DNA of 64,000 nt from Pseudoalteromonas sp049257235. GTDB taxonomy: Bacteria > Pseudomonadota > Gammaproteobacteria > Enterobacterales > Alteromonadaceae. The notes under the pieces were generated by a model. It made no database searches. It had not been told where the DNA came from and was given only the letters and a program-made list of their open reading frames with translations. How positions within the stretch are numbered: position 1 is the stretch's first letter; every line of letters begins with the position of its first letter. A program made the position numbers and the translations under genes. Positions 46,285-55,933 of the stretch are shown here, in pieces. The stretch covers positions 371,593-435,592 of the forward strand of contig NZ_JBMMUF010000002.1 of the NCBI RefSeq assembly GCF_049257235.1, in the 5' to 3' direction.

Positions 46285-47274
46285 TTAAGTATCGCTGTCA
46301 AAGAGCTTTTTCCTGACTAATGTTCTGTAAGCGCTTGGGCTTTGCCCAAGCTCTTGGCTGAACAATTTGTTAAGCTGTGTTTGATGATTAAATCCAAGCT
46401 CGAATGCGATATCACTGATACTCAAATTGGAATTCGCCAGTAACTCTTGGGCGCTGCGCACTTTGAGTTTTCGCCAGTAGTGGTTTGGGCTTACTCCTGT
46501 TGCGCTTTTAAAGCGCCGTGTCAGCGTGCGTTGGGATATATCAAATTGCGCTGCGATGTCGGCAATAGTGCTCTCGCTACTGATGTTGTTTTTCATCCAA
46601 AACTGTATTTGCGCCATGAGCTCATCAGGGTGTCGCTCGTTCATTCCTTCTAGATAACGTTGTTGCTCGTAGGGCTTTCGCACTTCATGAGAAAAGTTAC
46701 GCTGTACGTGCAGGGCGCATTCTCTGCCATAAATATTCTCAAGGATGTGGACAATGACATCTGCTAAAGCGTTAAGACTAGCGACACAATATAAACCTTC
46801 AGCCTGAGTGATAAAGTATTCTGGTTTGAGGTCGACTTTGGGGTAATCACGCTCAAACTGTGAGGCGTAATGCCAGTGTGTCGTGGCTGGATGTCCGTCG
46901 AGTAACCCCGCCTCAGCTAAAAAACAGTTTCCTGTGCCCACACCCAGGAGCGCACACCGTTTTGTATCGACTTTGGTGAGTGCTTCAATGAGTGGGACTT
47001 GTTTTTTCAGCACAACCCGAGGATTTCGCCACAGGCTAGGTAATATCAACAAATCACATTCATTGAGTGCGTCGAGTGTCGTATTGGCAACAAAAGGCAA
47101 GCCACTGTGTGCGTGGACTTCACTTAGCGAGTCACTCATCAAACGAAGGTTCAGAGCCCGAGCATTGTCGTTGTGACGACGCGCATACGCGTAGCCGGCA
47201 TTAAGCATCTCAAAAGGCAGCGTGAGGCTTGTTGCAAGCATATTTGGATACAGGGCAATGAGAACATTAAACAT
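46285..47274 (-). CDS. GlxA family transcriptional regulator (DJ-1/PfpI plus AraC HTH)
   Basis: A 329-residue regulator. Residues 1-185 form a DJ-1/PfpI-like amidotransferase fold (LLILPSLWRNPRVVL, GVGTGNCFLAEAGLLDGHPATTHW); the nucleophile-elbow Cys is present in CFLAEAG. Residues 220-320 form the AraC DNA-binding domain with two helix-turn-helix units (FDISQRTLTRRFKSATGVSP and ISDIAFELGFNHQTQLNKLF). It is divergent from fabY and convergent with the Msr fusion; the stop codons are only 5 bases apart. The target genes are unknown; fabY is a candidate because they share the upstream region. Confidence 0.92.
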   Translation of the reverse strand: MFNVLIALYPNMLATSLTLPFEMLNAGYAYARRHNDNARALNLRLMSDSLSEVHAHSGLPFVANTTLDALNECDLLILPSLWRNPRVVLKKQVPLIEALTKVDTKRCALLGVGTGNCFLAEAGLLDGHPATTHWHYASQFERDYPKVDLKPEYFITQAEGLYCVASLNALADVIVHILENIYGRECALHVQRNFSHEVRKPYEQQRYLEGMNERHPDELMAQIQFWMKNNISSESTIADIAAQFDISQRTLTRRFKSATGVSPNHYWRKLKVRSAQELLANSNLSISDIAFELGFNHQTQLNKLFSQELGQSPSAYRTLVRKKLFDSDT

Positions 47275-47407
47275 GTGTATATTGATCCGACCACTACAAA
47301 ATGGCCATTAATGATAACTTTGTGGCCATTAAAGCATAAACAGCAGTGAGAGTTCCACATACACTAGTGCGCTTTACACACTATCTGAAATATAAGCTGA
47401 AGGTTTT

Positions 47408-49303
47408 ATGAGTGCATTACCTGTAATTGTAGCGATGGGCGGAATTAACGCCGCTGGGCGAACGTCGTTTAATCAAGGTTTCCGCCGCATTGTTTTAGAC
47501 GCATTACCACAACAACAACGTCAAGAAACATTGTTAGGCTTAGCAAGTCTTATGAATCTTGTGCGCCATGAAGACGACCAACTTTTGACTAAAGACAACG
47601 ACGTTATTACGCCAGACAATGTCGAAGCAAAGCTTGGTGAGCAAATTTTAGCGGGTACGCTGATCCGTCGTATCGAAAAAAGCTTTTTTGATGTAGATGC
47701 GACTCATTGGCAGCAAAAGATCTCAGCCAACGCCGGTGCGCCAGTGCGCTTTGTAACTAAAGCGCGTCAACTGCCAACGCCACTGCCAAGTAATTGGCAA
47801 GTAACAGAATTAGAAAAAGGGCAGGTAGAGGTAACCATCGAGGGTGAATTTGAAATTAAGCATGACACCTATCGCGATAACCCAATAAAGGCCGCTGGCC
47901 AATTTCCAACAGGCTTTGATCCGGCAGCTTTGTATAACAGCCGCTATCAACCGCGTGGATTACAAGCGACTATTTTCGCAGCCAGCGACGCTATTCATTC
48001 TAGCGGCCTAGATTGGCAAAAAGTGATGAACTCAGTGGCCCCTGATCAAATTGGTACCTACAGTGCGTCGGTAGCGGGTCAGGTGAATGCCGAAGGCCTA
48101 GGTGGCTTATTTAAAGCGCGCTTATTAGGTGAGCGTGTGAGCACCAAGCAACTTGCATTGGGTCTAAATACCATGAGCACCGACTTTATCAATGCCTATG
48201 TGACAGGTAATGTGGGAACCACCTTCACGACATCAGGTGCGTGTGCGACCTTCTTATATAACCTGCGTGCAGCAGTACAAGACATCAAAGCAGGGCGCAC
48301 GCGTGTTGCTATCGTAGCTTCAAGTGAATGTGCCATTGAGCCTGAAATTCTTGAAGGCTTTGGCAATATGAGCGCGTTGGCAAACGAAGATAACCTTAAG
48401 AAGCTCGATAATTCAGACACGGTTGATTATCGTCGTACTTCGCGTCCATTCGGTGAAAACTGTGGCTTTACCATAGGCGAGGGCGCGCAGCTAACTATTT
48501 TGATGGATGATGCACTAGCACTTGAACTAGGTGCAGATATTCTAGGTAGCGTACCAGATGTATTTGTAAACGCAGATGGCTACAAGAAATCTATTACCGC
48601 ACCAGGCCCAGGTAACTACATCACCATGGCTAAATCGGTGGCATTGGCGCAAGCTATTGTCGGCGACGAGTCAATTAAACAGCGTAGTTTTATTCTTGCT
48701 CATGGCTCTAGTACACCACAAAACCGTGTTACAGAGTCGGCCATTTATGACCGTATTGCATCAGCGTACGATATCAACGATTGGCCAGTAGTTGCACCAA
48801 AGGCATTTGTTGGCCACACCATTGCACCTGCAAGTGGCGATCAACTTGCTTTTGCCCTTGGGGTCTTTAGCGACAACATTATGCCTGGAGTGACAACGAT
48901 TGATAAAGTCGCCGACGATGTATTTGCAGAACGCTTAAATATTGCACTTGAGCACGCTTCGTGCGAACCACAGGATGTTGCTTTTATTAATTCAAAAGGT
49001 TTTGGTGGTAATAACGCAACCGCACCGGTTTTAAGTCCTGCGGTGACTAAACACATGCTAACAACACGTCATGGTGACGATGCAATTGCGCAGCATGCTG
49101 AGCGTAATAAAGGTGTGAAGCAACAGCAGCAGGTTTATTTCGAGCGCGCTCAAAAAGGCCAGTTTGATCTCATTTATCGTTTTGGCGAAGGCTTGATTGA
49201 CGAAAATGAGATTGCGTTCGATACAATGCAGATGACCATACCAGGCTTTGATAAGCCGATAAAGTTAAGCGTTGATAACCCATACGCAGATATGAGCAAA
49301 TAA
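47408..49303 (+). CDS. fabY: Large beta-ketoacyl-ACP synthase, FabY type
   Basis: A 631-residue ketosynthase, much longer than FabB/FabF (about 410) and matching FabY (634 in P. aeruginosa), which starts fatty-acid synthesis by condensing acetyl-CoA with malonyl-ACP. The catalytic cysteine is in TFTTSGACATFLYNLRAAV near residue 278. The catalytic histidines are in LAHGSSTPQNRVTES and FVGHTIAPASGDQLAF. The N-terminal section (GGINAAGRTSFNQGFRRIV) is characteristic of this long subgroup. Assignment to FabY rests on length and motif layout and not on a database search. Confidence 0.85.
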   Translation: MSALPVIVAMGGINAAGRTSFNQGFRRIVLDALPQQQRQETLLGLASLMNLVRHEDDQLLTKDNDVITPDNVEAKLGEQILAGTLIRRIEKSFFDVDATHWQQKISANAGAPVRFVTKARQLPTPLPSNWQVTELEKGQVEVTIEGEFEIKHDTYRDNPIKAAGQFPTGFDPAALYNSRYQPRGLQATIFAASDAIHSSGLDWQKVMNSVAPDQIGTYSASVAGQVNAEGLGGLFKARLLGERVSTKQLALGLNTMSTDFINAYVTGNVGTTFTTSGACATFLYNLRAAVQDIKAGRTRVAIVASSECAIEPEILEGFGNMSALANEDNLKKLDNSDTVDYRRTSRPFGENCGFTIGEGAQLTILMDDALALELGADILGSVPDVFVNADGYKKSITAPGPGNYITMAKSVALAQAIVGDESIKQRSFILAHGSSTPQNRVTESAIYDRIASAYDINDWPVVAPKAFVGHTIAPASGDQLAFALGVFSDNIMPGVTTIDKVADDVFAERLNIALEHASCEPQDVAFINSKGFGGNNATAPVLSPAVTKHMLTTRHGDDAIAQHAERNKGVKQQQQVYFERAQKGQFDLIYRFGEGLIDENEIAFDTMQMTIPGFDKPIKLSVDNPYADMSK

Positions 49304-49339
49304 TTTATTACCTGATTTGCAGCAAGCTATGATGAATAG

Positions 49340-49366
49340 AGCCGGCATTAATGCTGGCTTTTTTTG
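49340..49366 (+). terminator. Intrinsic terminator after fabY
   Basis: AGCCGGCAT-TA-ATGCTGGCT (one G-U pair) followed by seven T, 37 bases past the stop. Confidence 0.88.
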
Positions 49367-49440
49367 CTTTTCGTCACTTAGTTTGCATGGTGGCGTGTAG
49401 CTAAGTAAACTGTGTGTTTTACCCCAATTAAGTACATGCT

Positions 49441-50955
49441 GTGACTGTGAACATAGAGCGCTTCGCTATTGTCATTTGTGTTGTGATTGCAATCATCGCG
49501 CTGGTGGCTCCGCAAACATTAATTACGTTAATCCAACCTATTATTCAGCAGTCTATTTCATCAATAGGCGGTGCTTTTTTCCTATTTATTAACGGTTTAT
49601 TCTTAGCGCTATTGTTGCTGTGTGTAAGCCCCTTAGGCGCAAAGAAAATGGGGGGAGAGCACAGCAAGGTGGAATTTAGTACCTTTGGTTGGTTATCAAT
49701 GCTGTTCGCCGCTGGCATGGGCTCCGGTCTCATCTTTTGGGGTGTTGCAGAGCCTGCTATTCACTATACAGACACGCCACTGAAGCAGAGCTTTTACCCA
49801 GATAAATTAGGTGCCAGTATGGCTTTAACGATGCTCAATTGGGGGGTGCATGCATGGGCGTTGTATGCTGCTTTTGGTGTATTACTCGGTGGCATCACAA
49901 AAGCAATCAGTAAACCTGAAGAATTAAGCGCGCCTGTGCTTTTTGGCTTGGGTAAGTGGCCTGGCCAATCTGTCTCGCAGTCAGTTCACAACGGTATCTG
50001 TTTGGTGGCCATTATCGCCATCTTTTTTGGGGTAGTGGGCACAATCGCGAATGCGAGTATGTTGTTGAAAAATGGCATGCAGCAGGCGTTGAATAACATT
50101 GGCTTTAGTATTGATACCATTTGGTTGGCACTCGTTATATTAAGCTGTATCACTGGATTGTATTTTGTATCGACTAGGTTGGGCTTAAAAAAGGGCATAC
50201 AGTCACTGAGTAAATTCAATGTGTATTTGACGCTAATTATGATGTTTTTGGTCATCAGTAGTGTGCCGCTTGAGCCCATATTATCGACATTCACGAGTGC
50301 TATAGCTGAATATACAATGTTGGTTATCTCAGGTGCGTGGCAATTAGACTCGCAGCTGGTCGATGCCAATTGGGCGAATGGCTGGACATATAACTATTAC
50401 TTTTGGTGGTTAGCGTGGGGACCCTTTGTGGGGGTGTTTTTAGCTCGTATTTCAAGGGGTAGAACATTACGGCAATATATTCTTGCAGTGGTTTTCATAC
50501 CGACATTGTTAACACTTGTTTGGTTCAGCGTGTTTGGCGGCTCCGCAATTGCGATTGCGCAACATCTTCCTACTGATTTACTGAGTGTAATAGCGAATGA
50601 TTATACACAAGGCGTGTATTTCTTTTTCTCCCACTTGGGCACCATGGGGGAGGTTTTAACACTATTGAGCTTTGTGCTATTGGTTGTCTTTGTAGCCACA
50701 AGCGCAGATTCTGCATTATTAGTGATTAAACAATTGTGTGCACCTAGTTCAGCTAAGGGATCGATCTTTATATGGTCTGTTTTAATGGCCATTATCAGCC
50801 TGTGTTTGGTGTTAATTTCTGATGAAACACTTAATCGCAATATTGCGGTTATTGGCGCACTTCCTTTTGTTGTCATATTTGTGTTTCAGATCGTGGGCTT
50901 TGTAAAAGCGCTGGTTAGCGAAATGAGCGAAGAAGATGATAAAAAAGCCCCATAA
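49441..50955 (+). CDS. BCCT family transporter (second copy)
   Basis: A 504-residue, 12-helix inner-membrane carrier starting at GTG. AAGMGSGLIFWGVAEPAIHY and WWLAWGPFVGVFLARISRGR are the BCCT signatures. They differ from the copy at 35.9-37.5 kb (GMGIG to GMGSG, WWISWSP to WWLAWGP), so substrate or ion coupling may differ. The closest general roles are betaine, choline or DMSP-type solute uptake. The last codons and stop lie within the hairpin that terminates the opposing fghA transcript. Confidence 0.93.
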   Translation: MTVNIERFAIVICVVIAIIALVAPQTLITLIQPIIQQSISSIGGAFFLFINGLFLALLLLCVSPLGAKKMGGEHSKVEFSTFGWLSMLFAAGMGSGLIFWGVAEPAIHYTDTPLKQSFYPDKLGASMALTMLNWGVHAWALYAAFGVLLGGITKAISKPEELSAPVLFGLGKWPGQSVSQSVHNGICLVAIIAIFFGVVGTIANASMLLKNGMQQALNNIGFSIDTIWLALVILSCITGLYFVSTRLGLKKGIQSLSKFNVYLTLIMMFLVISSVPLEPILSTFTSAIAEYTMLVISGAWQLDSQLVDANWANGWTYNYYFWWLAWGPFVGVFLARISRGRTLRQYILAVVFIPTLLTLVWFSVFGGSAIAIAQHLPTDLLSVIANDYTQGVYFFFSHLGTMGEVLTLLSFVLLVVFVATSADSALLVIKQLCAPSSAKGSIFIWSVLMAIISLCLVLISDETLNRNIAVIGALPFVVIFVFQIVGFVKALVSEMSEEDDKKAP

Positions 50956-50964
50956 TTGGGGCTT
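50939..50964 (-). terminator. Terminator for the frmA-fghA operon, inside the BCCT 3-prime end
   Basis: AAGCCCC-ATAATT-GGGGCTT at 50945-50964. On the minus strand it is followed by a run of six T, 10 bases past the fghA stop. Its sequence is also the last codons of the convergent BCCT gene. Confidence 0.85.
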
Positions 50965-50974
50965 GAGGCATTAT

Positions 50975-51826
50975 TTAGTTCATAAAAGCGTTGGCAGCAA
51001 AGGCAATGTGCTGATCGATAAAACTACTGATAAAGAAGTAGCTATGATCATACCCTGCATGTTCCTCGATAACTATGTCGATGCCTGCATGCTCCGCGGC
51101 TTGCGCCAAACAGTGGGGTTTGAGTTGCTCGGTCAAAAAGTTATCAGCTAAGCCTTGGCTGACTAAGATGGGTGGACACTCGCTTGGCGGGATGCTTTTT
51201 AGCATCTCGCAGCTGTCATAGCGTAGCCAAGTGGATTGGTCGCCTCCTAAATAACCTTGGAACGCCTTTTGTCCCCAAGGGCAATCAATCGGGTGAGTGA
51301 TCGGGGCAAACGCACTGATACTGCTATAGGCATGTGGATGTGACAATCCCACTACGAGTGCACCATGACCTCCCATTGAATGGCCACTAATAGCCTTTTT
51401 AGCGTTTGTGGGGAAGTGGGCATCGATTATTTCCGGTAGCTCTTTACTCACGTAATCGAACATATGATAGTGGCTACTGTAGGGCGCTTGAGTGGCGTTA
51501 ACATAAAAGCCTGCACCTAGACCGAAATCGTAATTACCTTGCGGATCGTCAGCAACGCCTTCACCGCGAGGGCTGGTGTCTGGCGCAACCAAAATAATGC
51601 CATGCTCTGCGGCGGCCCTAAACGCCCCCGCTTTTTGCATGAAGTTTTCATCTGTACAGGTTAATCCTGATAACCAATAAAGCACGGGCGCGCGGTTGTG
51701 ATCATCGACCGCTTCTGGAATAAAGACAGCGAAGGTCATGTCACAATTATTCACACCCGACGTGTGGCTATAACGTTTATGCCAACCGCCATGTACTTTG
51801 TTTTTACTCAGTAATTGTAAGTCCAT
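50975..51826 (-). CDS. fghA: S-formylglutathione hydrolase
   Basis: Hydrolyses S-formylglutathione to formate and glutathione, the second step of formaldehyde detoxification. It has 283 residues, normal for the esterase D family. The nucleophile is in AISGHSMGGHGAL near residue 147, the oxyanion segment in LSGLTCTDENFM, and the catalytic His in EEHAGYDHSYFFI near 256. It begins 9 bases after frmA, so they form one operon. GLSHPHAYSSISAFAPI confirms the family. Confidence 0.95.
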   Translation of the reverse strand: MDLQLLSKNKVHGGWHKRYSHTSGVNNCDMTFAVFIPEAVDDHNRAPVLYWLSGLTCTDENFMQKAGAFRAAAEHGIILVAPDTSPRGEGVADDPQGNYDFGLGAGFYVNATQAPYSSHYHMFDYVSKELPEIIDAHFPTNAKKAISGHSMGGHGALVVGLSHPHAYSSISAFAPITHPIDCPWGQKAFQGYLGGDQSTWLRYDSCEMLKSIPPSECPPILVSQGLADNFLTEQLKPHCLAQAAEHAGIDIVIEEHAGYDHSYFFISSFIDQHIAFAANAFMN

Positions 51827-51835
51827 GGGAACACC

Positions 51836-52963
51836 TTATTTATCATATTGAATCACACTGCGAATGCTTTTTCCTGCATGCATTAATTCAAATGCGTCGT
51901 TGATATCTTCAAGCGCCATGGTGTGCGTAATAAAATCATTGAGAGCAAATTCGTTATTTAGGTAGCGCTCAACAATACTTGGTAATTCAGAGCGCCCTTT
52001 AACACCACCAAACGCGGTACCACGCCATACTCGACCTGTTACCAGTTGGAAAGGTCGTGTTGATATTTCTTGGCCAGCACCGGCAACGCCAATGATGACA
52101 GACTCGCCCCAACCCTTGTGACAACACTCTAGGGCACTGCGCATGACGTTAACATTGCCAATACATTCAAACGAATAATCGACACCACCATCGGTCATTT
52201 CGACAATGACTTCTTGAATCGGTTTGTCATAGTCATTTGAATTAATTAAGTCTGTAGCGCCGAGCTTTTTTGCTAACTCAAACTTACTTTCGTTAATATC
52301 GATGCCGATAATGCGCCCAGCACCCGCCATTTTCGCGCCAATAATTGCAGAGAGGCCAATGCCACCTAAGCCAAAGATGGCAACGCTGTCGCCAGGTTGG
52401 ACTTTGGCAGTATTGAGTACGGCTCCCATACCTGTAGTTACACCACAGCCTAATAAACACACTTCTTCTAATGGTGCCTCTTTATTTACCTTTGCCAGTG
52501 ATATTTCAGGTAATACAGTGTACTCAGAGAATGTAGAAGTCCCCATGTAGTGATATATAGGCTCACCGTCTTTATAAAAACGCGTCGTGCCATCTGGCAT
52601 CAGGCCTTTGCCTTGAGTCTCACGGATTTTTTGGCATAAATTAGTCTTGCCTGAAGTACAGAACTTACACTCACCACACTCAGGGGTGTAAAGCGGAATG
52701 ACATGATCACCTACAGCAACGCTGGTCACGCCCTCGCCAATAGCTTCAACAACGCCGCCGCCTTCATGACCTAATATCGCAGGGAAAATACCTTCTGGGT
52801 CTTCACCTGAAAGGGTGAAAGCGTCTGTATGACACACACCCGTGGCATGGATTTTAACTAATACTTCGCCTGCTTTTGGCATCATGACATCGACTTCTTC
52901 GATTACAAGTGGTTGCTTTGGGCCCCATGCAACCGCTGCTTTAGATTTTATAAATTCTGCCAT
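51836..52963 (-). CDS. frmA: S-(hydroxymethyl)glutathione dehydrogenase (class III ADH)
   Basis: Oxidises the formaldehyde-glutathione adduct with NAD. It has 375 residues, typical of class III zinc alcohol dehydrogenases. The catalytic zinc ligands are Cys in GVCHTDAFTLSG, His in GHEGGGVVEAIGEGV, and the later Cys in LLGCGVTTGMGAVLN. The structural zinc uses the cysteine group CGECKFCTSGKTNLC. The Rossmann motif is FGLGGIGLSAIIGAK. No FrmR-type repressor gene is adjacent; a LysR regulator is divergent instead. Confidence 0.97.
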   Translation of the reverse strand: MAEFIKSKAAVAWGPKQPLVIEEVDVMMPKAGEVLVKIHATGVCHTDAFTLSGEDPEGIFPAILGHEGGGVVEAIGEGVTSVAVGDHVIPLYTPECGECKFCTSGKTNLCQKIRETQGKGLMPDGTTRFYKDGEPIYHYMGTSTFSEYTVLPEISLAKVNKEAPLEEVCLLGCGVTTGMGAVLNTAKVQPGDSVAIFGLGGIGLSAIIGAKMAGAGRIIGIDINESKFELAKKLGATDLINSNDYDKPIQEVIVEMTDGGVDYSFECIGNVNVMRSALECCHKGWGESVIIGVAGAGQEISTRPFQLVTGRVWRGTAFGGVKGRSELPSIVERYLNNEFALNDFITHTMALEDINDAFELMHAGKSIRSVIQYDK

Positions 52964-53055
52964 GTTCTTTTTCTCAAATAGTGAAATGAGTCAAAATTAT
53001 TACACAATATGTTATGGTCTGACTTAGATTAATTAACTTTTACTCAGGTGTAATA

Positions 53056-53955
53056 ATGCGATGGCAAGGAATGTTGGAATTTATCGCTGCAGCGCAATGT
53101 GAGTCATTTACTAGCGCGGCGAAGCAGGTCGGTACGTCTGTGGCGCATATAAGTCGCACAATCAATTCTCTTGAAGATTACTATAACGTTCAGCTGTTTG
53201 TGCGAAGTACTAGAAAGGTCGTACTCACACAACAAGGGCAGTTGCTACTGCATCATGCGAAGAAGGCGCAAGCTGTGTTAGAGCAAGGAGAGTGGGCACT
53301 CAAAGAGCAACAAGCGCAATTGAGCGGGCAGTTGAGAATTACTGCGCCAGTGATGTTTGGCGAACAATTTATTATGCCTTTGGTGCATGAATTCATGGCG
53401 CACTATCCAAAAATTAGCGTCAATATGGTGCTGACAAACAACACCCTTGATTTAATAGGAGAGCATATCGATTTGGCAATTCGCATTGGAGAACTCGCCG
53501 ATTCAAACCTAACGGCTAAAAGGCTCGCATCGCGAGCGATGATCGTGTGTGCAAGTAGGCAGTATCTCAAAGAACACGGTGTTCCTTATGCCCTCAATGA
53601 GTTAAGTGACCATAATTGCTTGCTGGGGCATTCCGACTTTTGGCAGTTTGTGGAAAAGAACAAGATCCGTCACGTTAAAATGAGTAAAACAAGGTTACGT
53701 TGCAATAGCGGCTGGGCATTGTGTGACGCTGCAATAAAGGGCTTAGGGCTTGTGCAATTACCTGATTATTATGTCAAAGAAGCAATGGCCCAGGGTAAAT
53801 TGCAAGAGGTGTTGTTGTCTTTTGCCATACGCAAAGAGCCAATATGGGCTGTGACGCCGGCGAAGCTGTATCAGGCTAATGCGACCAAAAAACTATTAGA
53901 TTACTTAGCTGAAAATTTGACCGCGCAGTTAAATTTATCTCTAAGTTCGGATTAA
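53056..53955 (+). CDS. LysR family transcriptional regulator
   Basis: A 299-residue LysR protein. The N-terminal winged helix-turn-helix (residues 1-60) contains SFTSAAKQVGTSVAHISRTINSLE (residues 17-40), followed by FVRSTRKVVLTQQG. A type 2 periplasmic-binding-like effector domain covers about 88-290. It is transcribed divergently from frmA across a 92-base gap, the usual geometry for control of the neighbouring operon. A formaldehyde-linked effector is an inference from position only. Confidence 0.93.
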   Translation: MRWQGMLEFIAAAQCESFTSAAKQVGTSVAHISRTINSLEDYYNVQLFVRSTRKVVLTQQGQLLLHHAKKAQAVLEQGEWALKEQQAQLSGQLRITAPVMFGEQFIMPLVHEFMAHYPKISVNMVLTNNTLDLIGEHIDLAIRIGELADSNLTAKRLASRAMIVCASRQYLKEHGVPYALNELSDHNCLLGHSDFWQFVEKNKIRHVKMSKTRLRCNSGWALCDAAIKGLGLVQLPDYYVKEAMAQGKLQEVLLSFAIRKEPIWAVTPAKLYQANATKKLLDYLAENLTAQLNLSLSSD

Positions 53956-54030
53956 TCCAGTGCTGTAACATACCCATTATTTGAGACCTATGTTAGCATC
54001 GTGCAATTGTATTTTTTGGTTAAGCTGTTG

Positions 54031-55239
54031 ATGTATAAGCCTGTCAGTTTATTTATTGGTCTACGCTACTCGCGCTTATCTAAAGGCAGTGCCTTTGTCT
54101 CATTTGTGTCGTTTTTTTCCATAGCGGGGATTGCGCTTGGGATCACTGCGCTTTTTACCGTGATGTCGGTAATGACTGGCTTCGAAAACAATCTCAAACA
54201 CTCGATGTTGTCGATGATCCCGCATTTACAGTTTGATATGCAGCATCGTTCAGATAGCGAACAGCAGCAACTAATAGCACATCTAGAACAGCAACAAGCG
54301 GTTATTGAAATAAAGCGCTATCATCAGGCACAAACAATTGTGCAAAGCGCACATGATATTCAAGGGATCTTGCTGCAAGCGCCCTATGAGTCGTTGCCAA
54401 CTAATGTTGAACAAAATATCGAAGTTGGCAGTGTGCAAATTATCTATAGCCAACGTTATCAATTAGCAATCAGTCGCTATTTGGCCCGCTCATTGTCTGT
54501 GGGTATCGGTGATACAGTGCGCGTTACTATTCCTTCAGTGTCAACGTATACGCCTATGGGGCGTATCCCCGTGCAGCGATTATTCACGGTGTCAGCGATT
54601 TACCGCAGTGGCTCGGAGCTTGATATGTACACCATGTTCACGTCAGGTGAGTCGTTGCAGCGCCTCAAAAGAATTAAACAACAAAACGCAGCGCCCATTG
54701 AAGTGATGCTCAGTGATGCATTTTTAAGCGAGCAAGTGTTGGCGAGTCTTGATGATGCACAAAAGGTTGGAGTAACAGACTGGCGTAAGAGCCAAGGAAG
54801 TTTGTTTAGTGCGGTAGCGATGGAAAAACGAATTATGAGTTTGTTGCTTGGGCTGATTTTCGTCATTGCTGTGTTTAATATCGTTTCTTCACTGACGATG
54901 ATGGTCAGAGAAAAACAAGGTGAAGTCGCTATTTTGCAAACCTTGGGCTTAAGCCACCACCAAGTGGCACGCGTGTTCATGGTGCAGGGGCTGTATAACG
55001 GGGTAGTGGGCAGTGCAATCGGTGCACTAGGTGCACTGGTTGTGGTACTTAATCTCAATGAAATACTTCGTGCTATCGGTCTCAACTTATTCGGTCAACA
55101 AAATCTACCAGTCGTTGTCTCGTATACCACGTTGTTAACCATCGTCTTAGGCGCTATTGCCATGAGTTTTATCGCCACACTCTATCCCGCTAAAAAAGCA
55201 GCACAAGTTCGCCCAGCTGAGGTTTTAAGATATGAATGA
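54031..55239 (+). CDS. lolC: Lipoprotein-releasing ABC permease LolC
   Basis: Inner-membrane component of LolCDE, which extracts outer-membrane lipoproteins for LolA. I chose ATG at 54031 (402 residues; MYKPVSLFIGLRYSRL) because E. coli LolC starts MYQPVALFIGLRY; the GTG at 54001 adds ten nonconserved residues. Four membrane helices: one near residues 18-40 (SFVSFFSIAGIALGITALF) and three in the last third (LLLGLIFVIAVFNIVSS, near 270). The long periplasmic domain and the AEVLRYE end are MacB/LolC-typical. It overlaps lolD by 8 bases. Confidence 0.95.
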   Translation: MYKPVSLFIGLRYSRLSKGSAFVSFVSFFSIAGIALGITALFTVMSVMTGFENNLKHSMLSMIPHLQFDMQHRSDSEQQQLIAHLEQQQAVIEIKRYHQAQTIVQSAHDIQGILLQAPYESLPTNVEQNIEVGSVQIIYSQRYQLAISRYLARSLSVGIGDTVRVTIPSVSTYTPMGRIPVQRLFTVSAIYRSGSELDMYTMFTSGESLQRLKRIKQQNAAPIEVMLSDAFLSEQVLASLDDAQKVGVTDWRKSQGSLFSAVAMEKRIMSLLLGLIFVIAVFNIVSSLTMMVREKQGEVAILQTLGLSHHQVARVFMVQGLYNGVVGSAIGALGALVVVLNLNEILRAIGLNLFGQQNLPVVVSYTTLLTIVLGAIAMSFIATLYPAKKAAQVRPAEVLRYE

Positions 55240-55933
55240 TTACGTTTTACATTGTCGCAATTTAACCAAAACCTATAGTGATGCAGCTGAGCAAGTCGAT
55301 GTGCTTAAAGGCATTGATTTAGAAGTTGCTAAAGGTGAGAGTGTTGCTGTAGTTGGTTCATCTGGCTCAGGTAAAAGCACCTTGTTGCACATTCTTGGGA
55401 CGCTTGATAAGCCCAGCAGTGGCGAAGTGAATATTTGTGGTAAAAACATAGCCAAATTGGATAGAAAAGCACAAGCAGCTTTTCGTAATAAGCATTTGGG
55501 CTTTATTTATCAATTTCATCATTTGCTCATGGAATTTACCGCATTAGAGAATGTAGCAATGCCTTTGTTAATTGCGGGCGTTAGTGCCAAAGAGGCGCAG
55601 CAAAAAGCACAGCGAATGCTCGATAAAGTGGGGTTGTCTCATCGTATTGACCATAAACCTGCCAATTTGTCAGGTGGTGAACGCCAGCGCGTCGCGATTG
55701 CTCGAGCGGTAGTCAGTGAGCCAGACTTAGTATTGGCTGATGAGCCTACTGGGAATCTTGATAAAACCAATGCGCAAAAAATCTATGAACTGCTAATGGA
55801 GTTGCAAAATGATCTTGGTACCAGCTTCATTGTAGTGACCCATGACCTTGAATTAGCGAGCCGCTTGAGCCGCACCGTGATCCTTGATGAAGGCGTGTTA
55901 AGTCAAAAAAGTACACAGGTAGAAATTGCATGA
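55232..55933 (+). CDS. lolD: Lipoprotein-releasing ABC ATPase LolD
   Basis: ATPase subunit of LolCDE, 233 residues. Walker A GSSGSGKSTLLH at residues 42-53, Q-loop YQFHHLLMEFT, signature NLSGGERQRVAIARA, Walker B LVLADEPTGNLD, and H-switch VVTHDLELA. The LLMEFTALENV segment is typical of LolD. It overlaps lolC by 8 bases and lolE by 4 bases. Confidence 0.97.
   Translation: MNDYVLHCRNLTKTYSDAAEQVDVLKGIDLEVAKGESVAVVGSSGSGKSTLLHILGTLDKPSSGEVNICGKNIAKLDRKAQAAFRNKHLGFIYQFHHLLMEFTALENVAMPLLIAGVSAKEAQQKAQRMLDKVGLSHRIDHKPANLSGGERQRVAIARAVVSEPDLVLADEPTGNLDKTNAQKIYELLMELQNDLGTSFIVVTHDLELASRLSRTVILDEGVLSQKSTQVEIA

Noticed and set aside
50936..51151. 71-residue plus-strand ORF opposite fghA
   Set aside because: It is antisense to fghA and begins inside the terminator hairpin.
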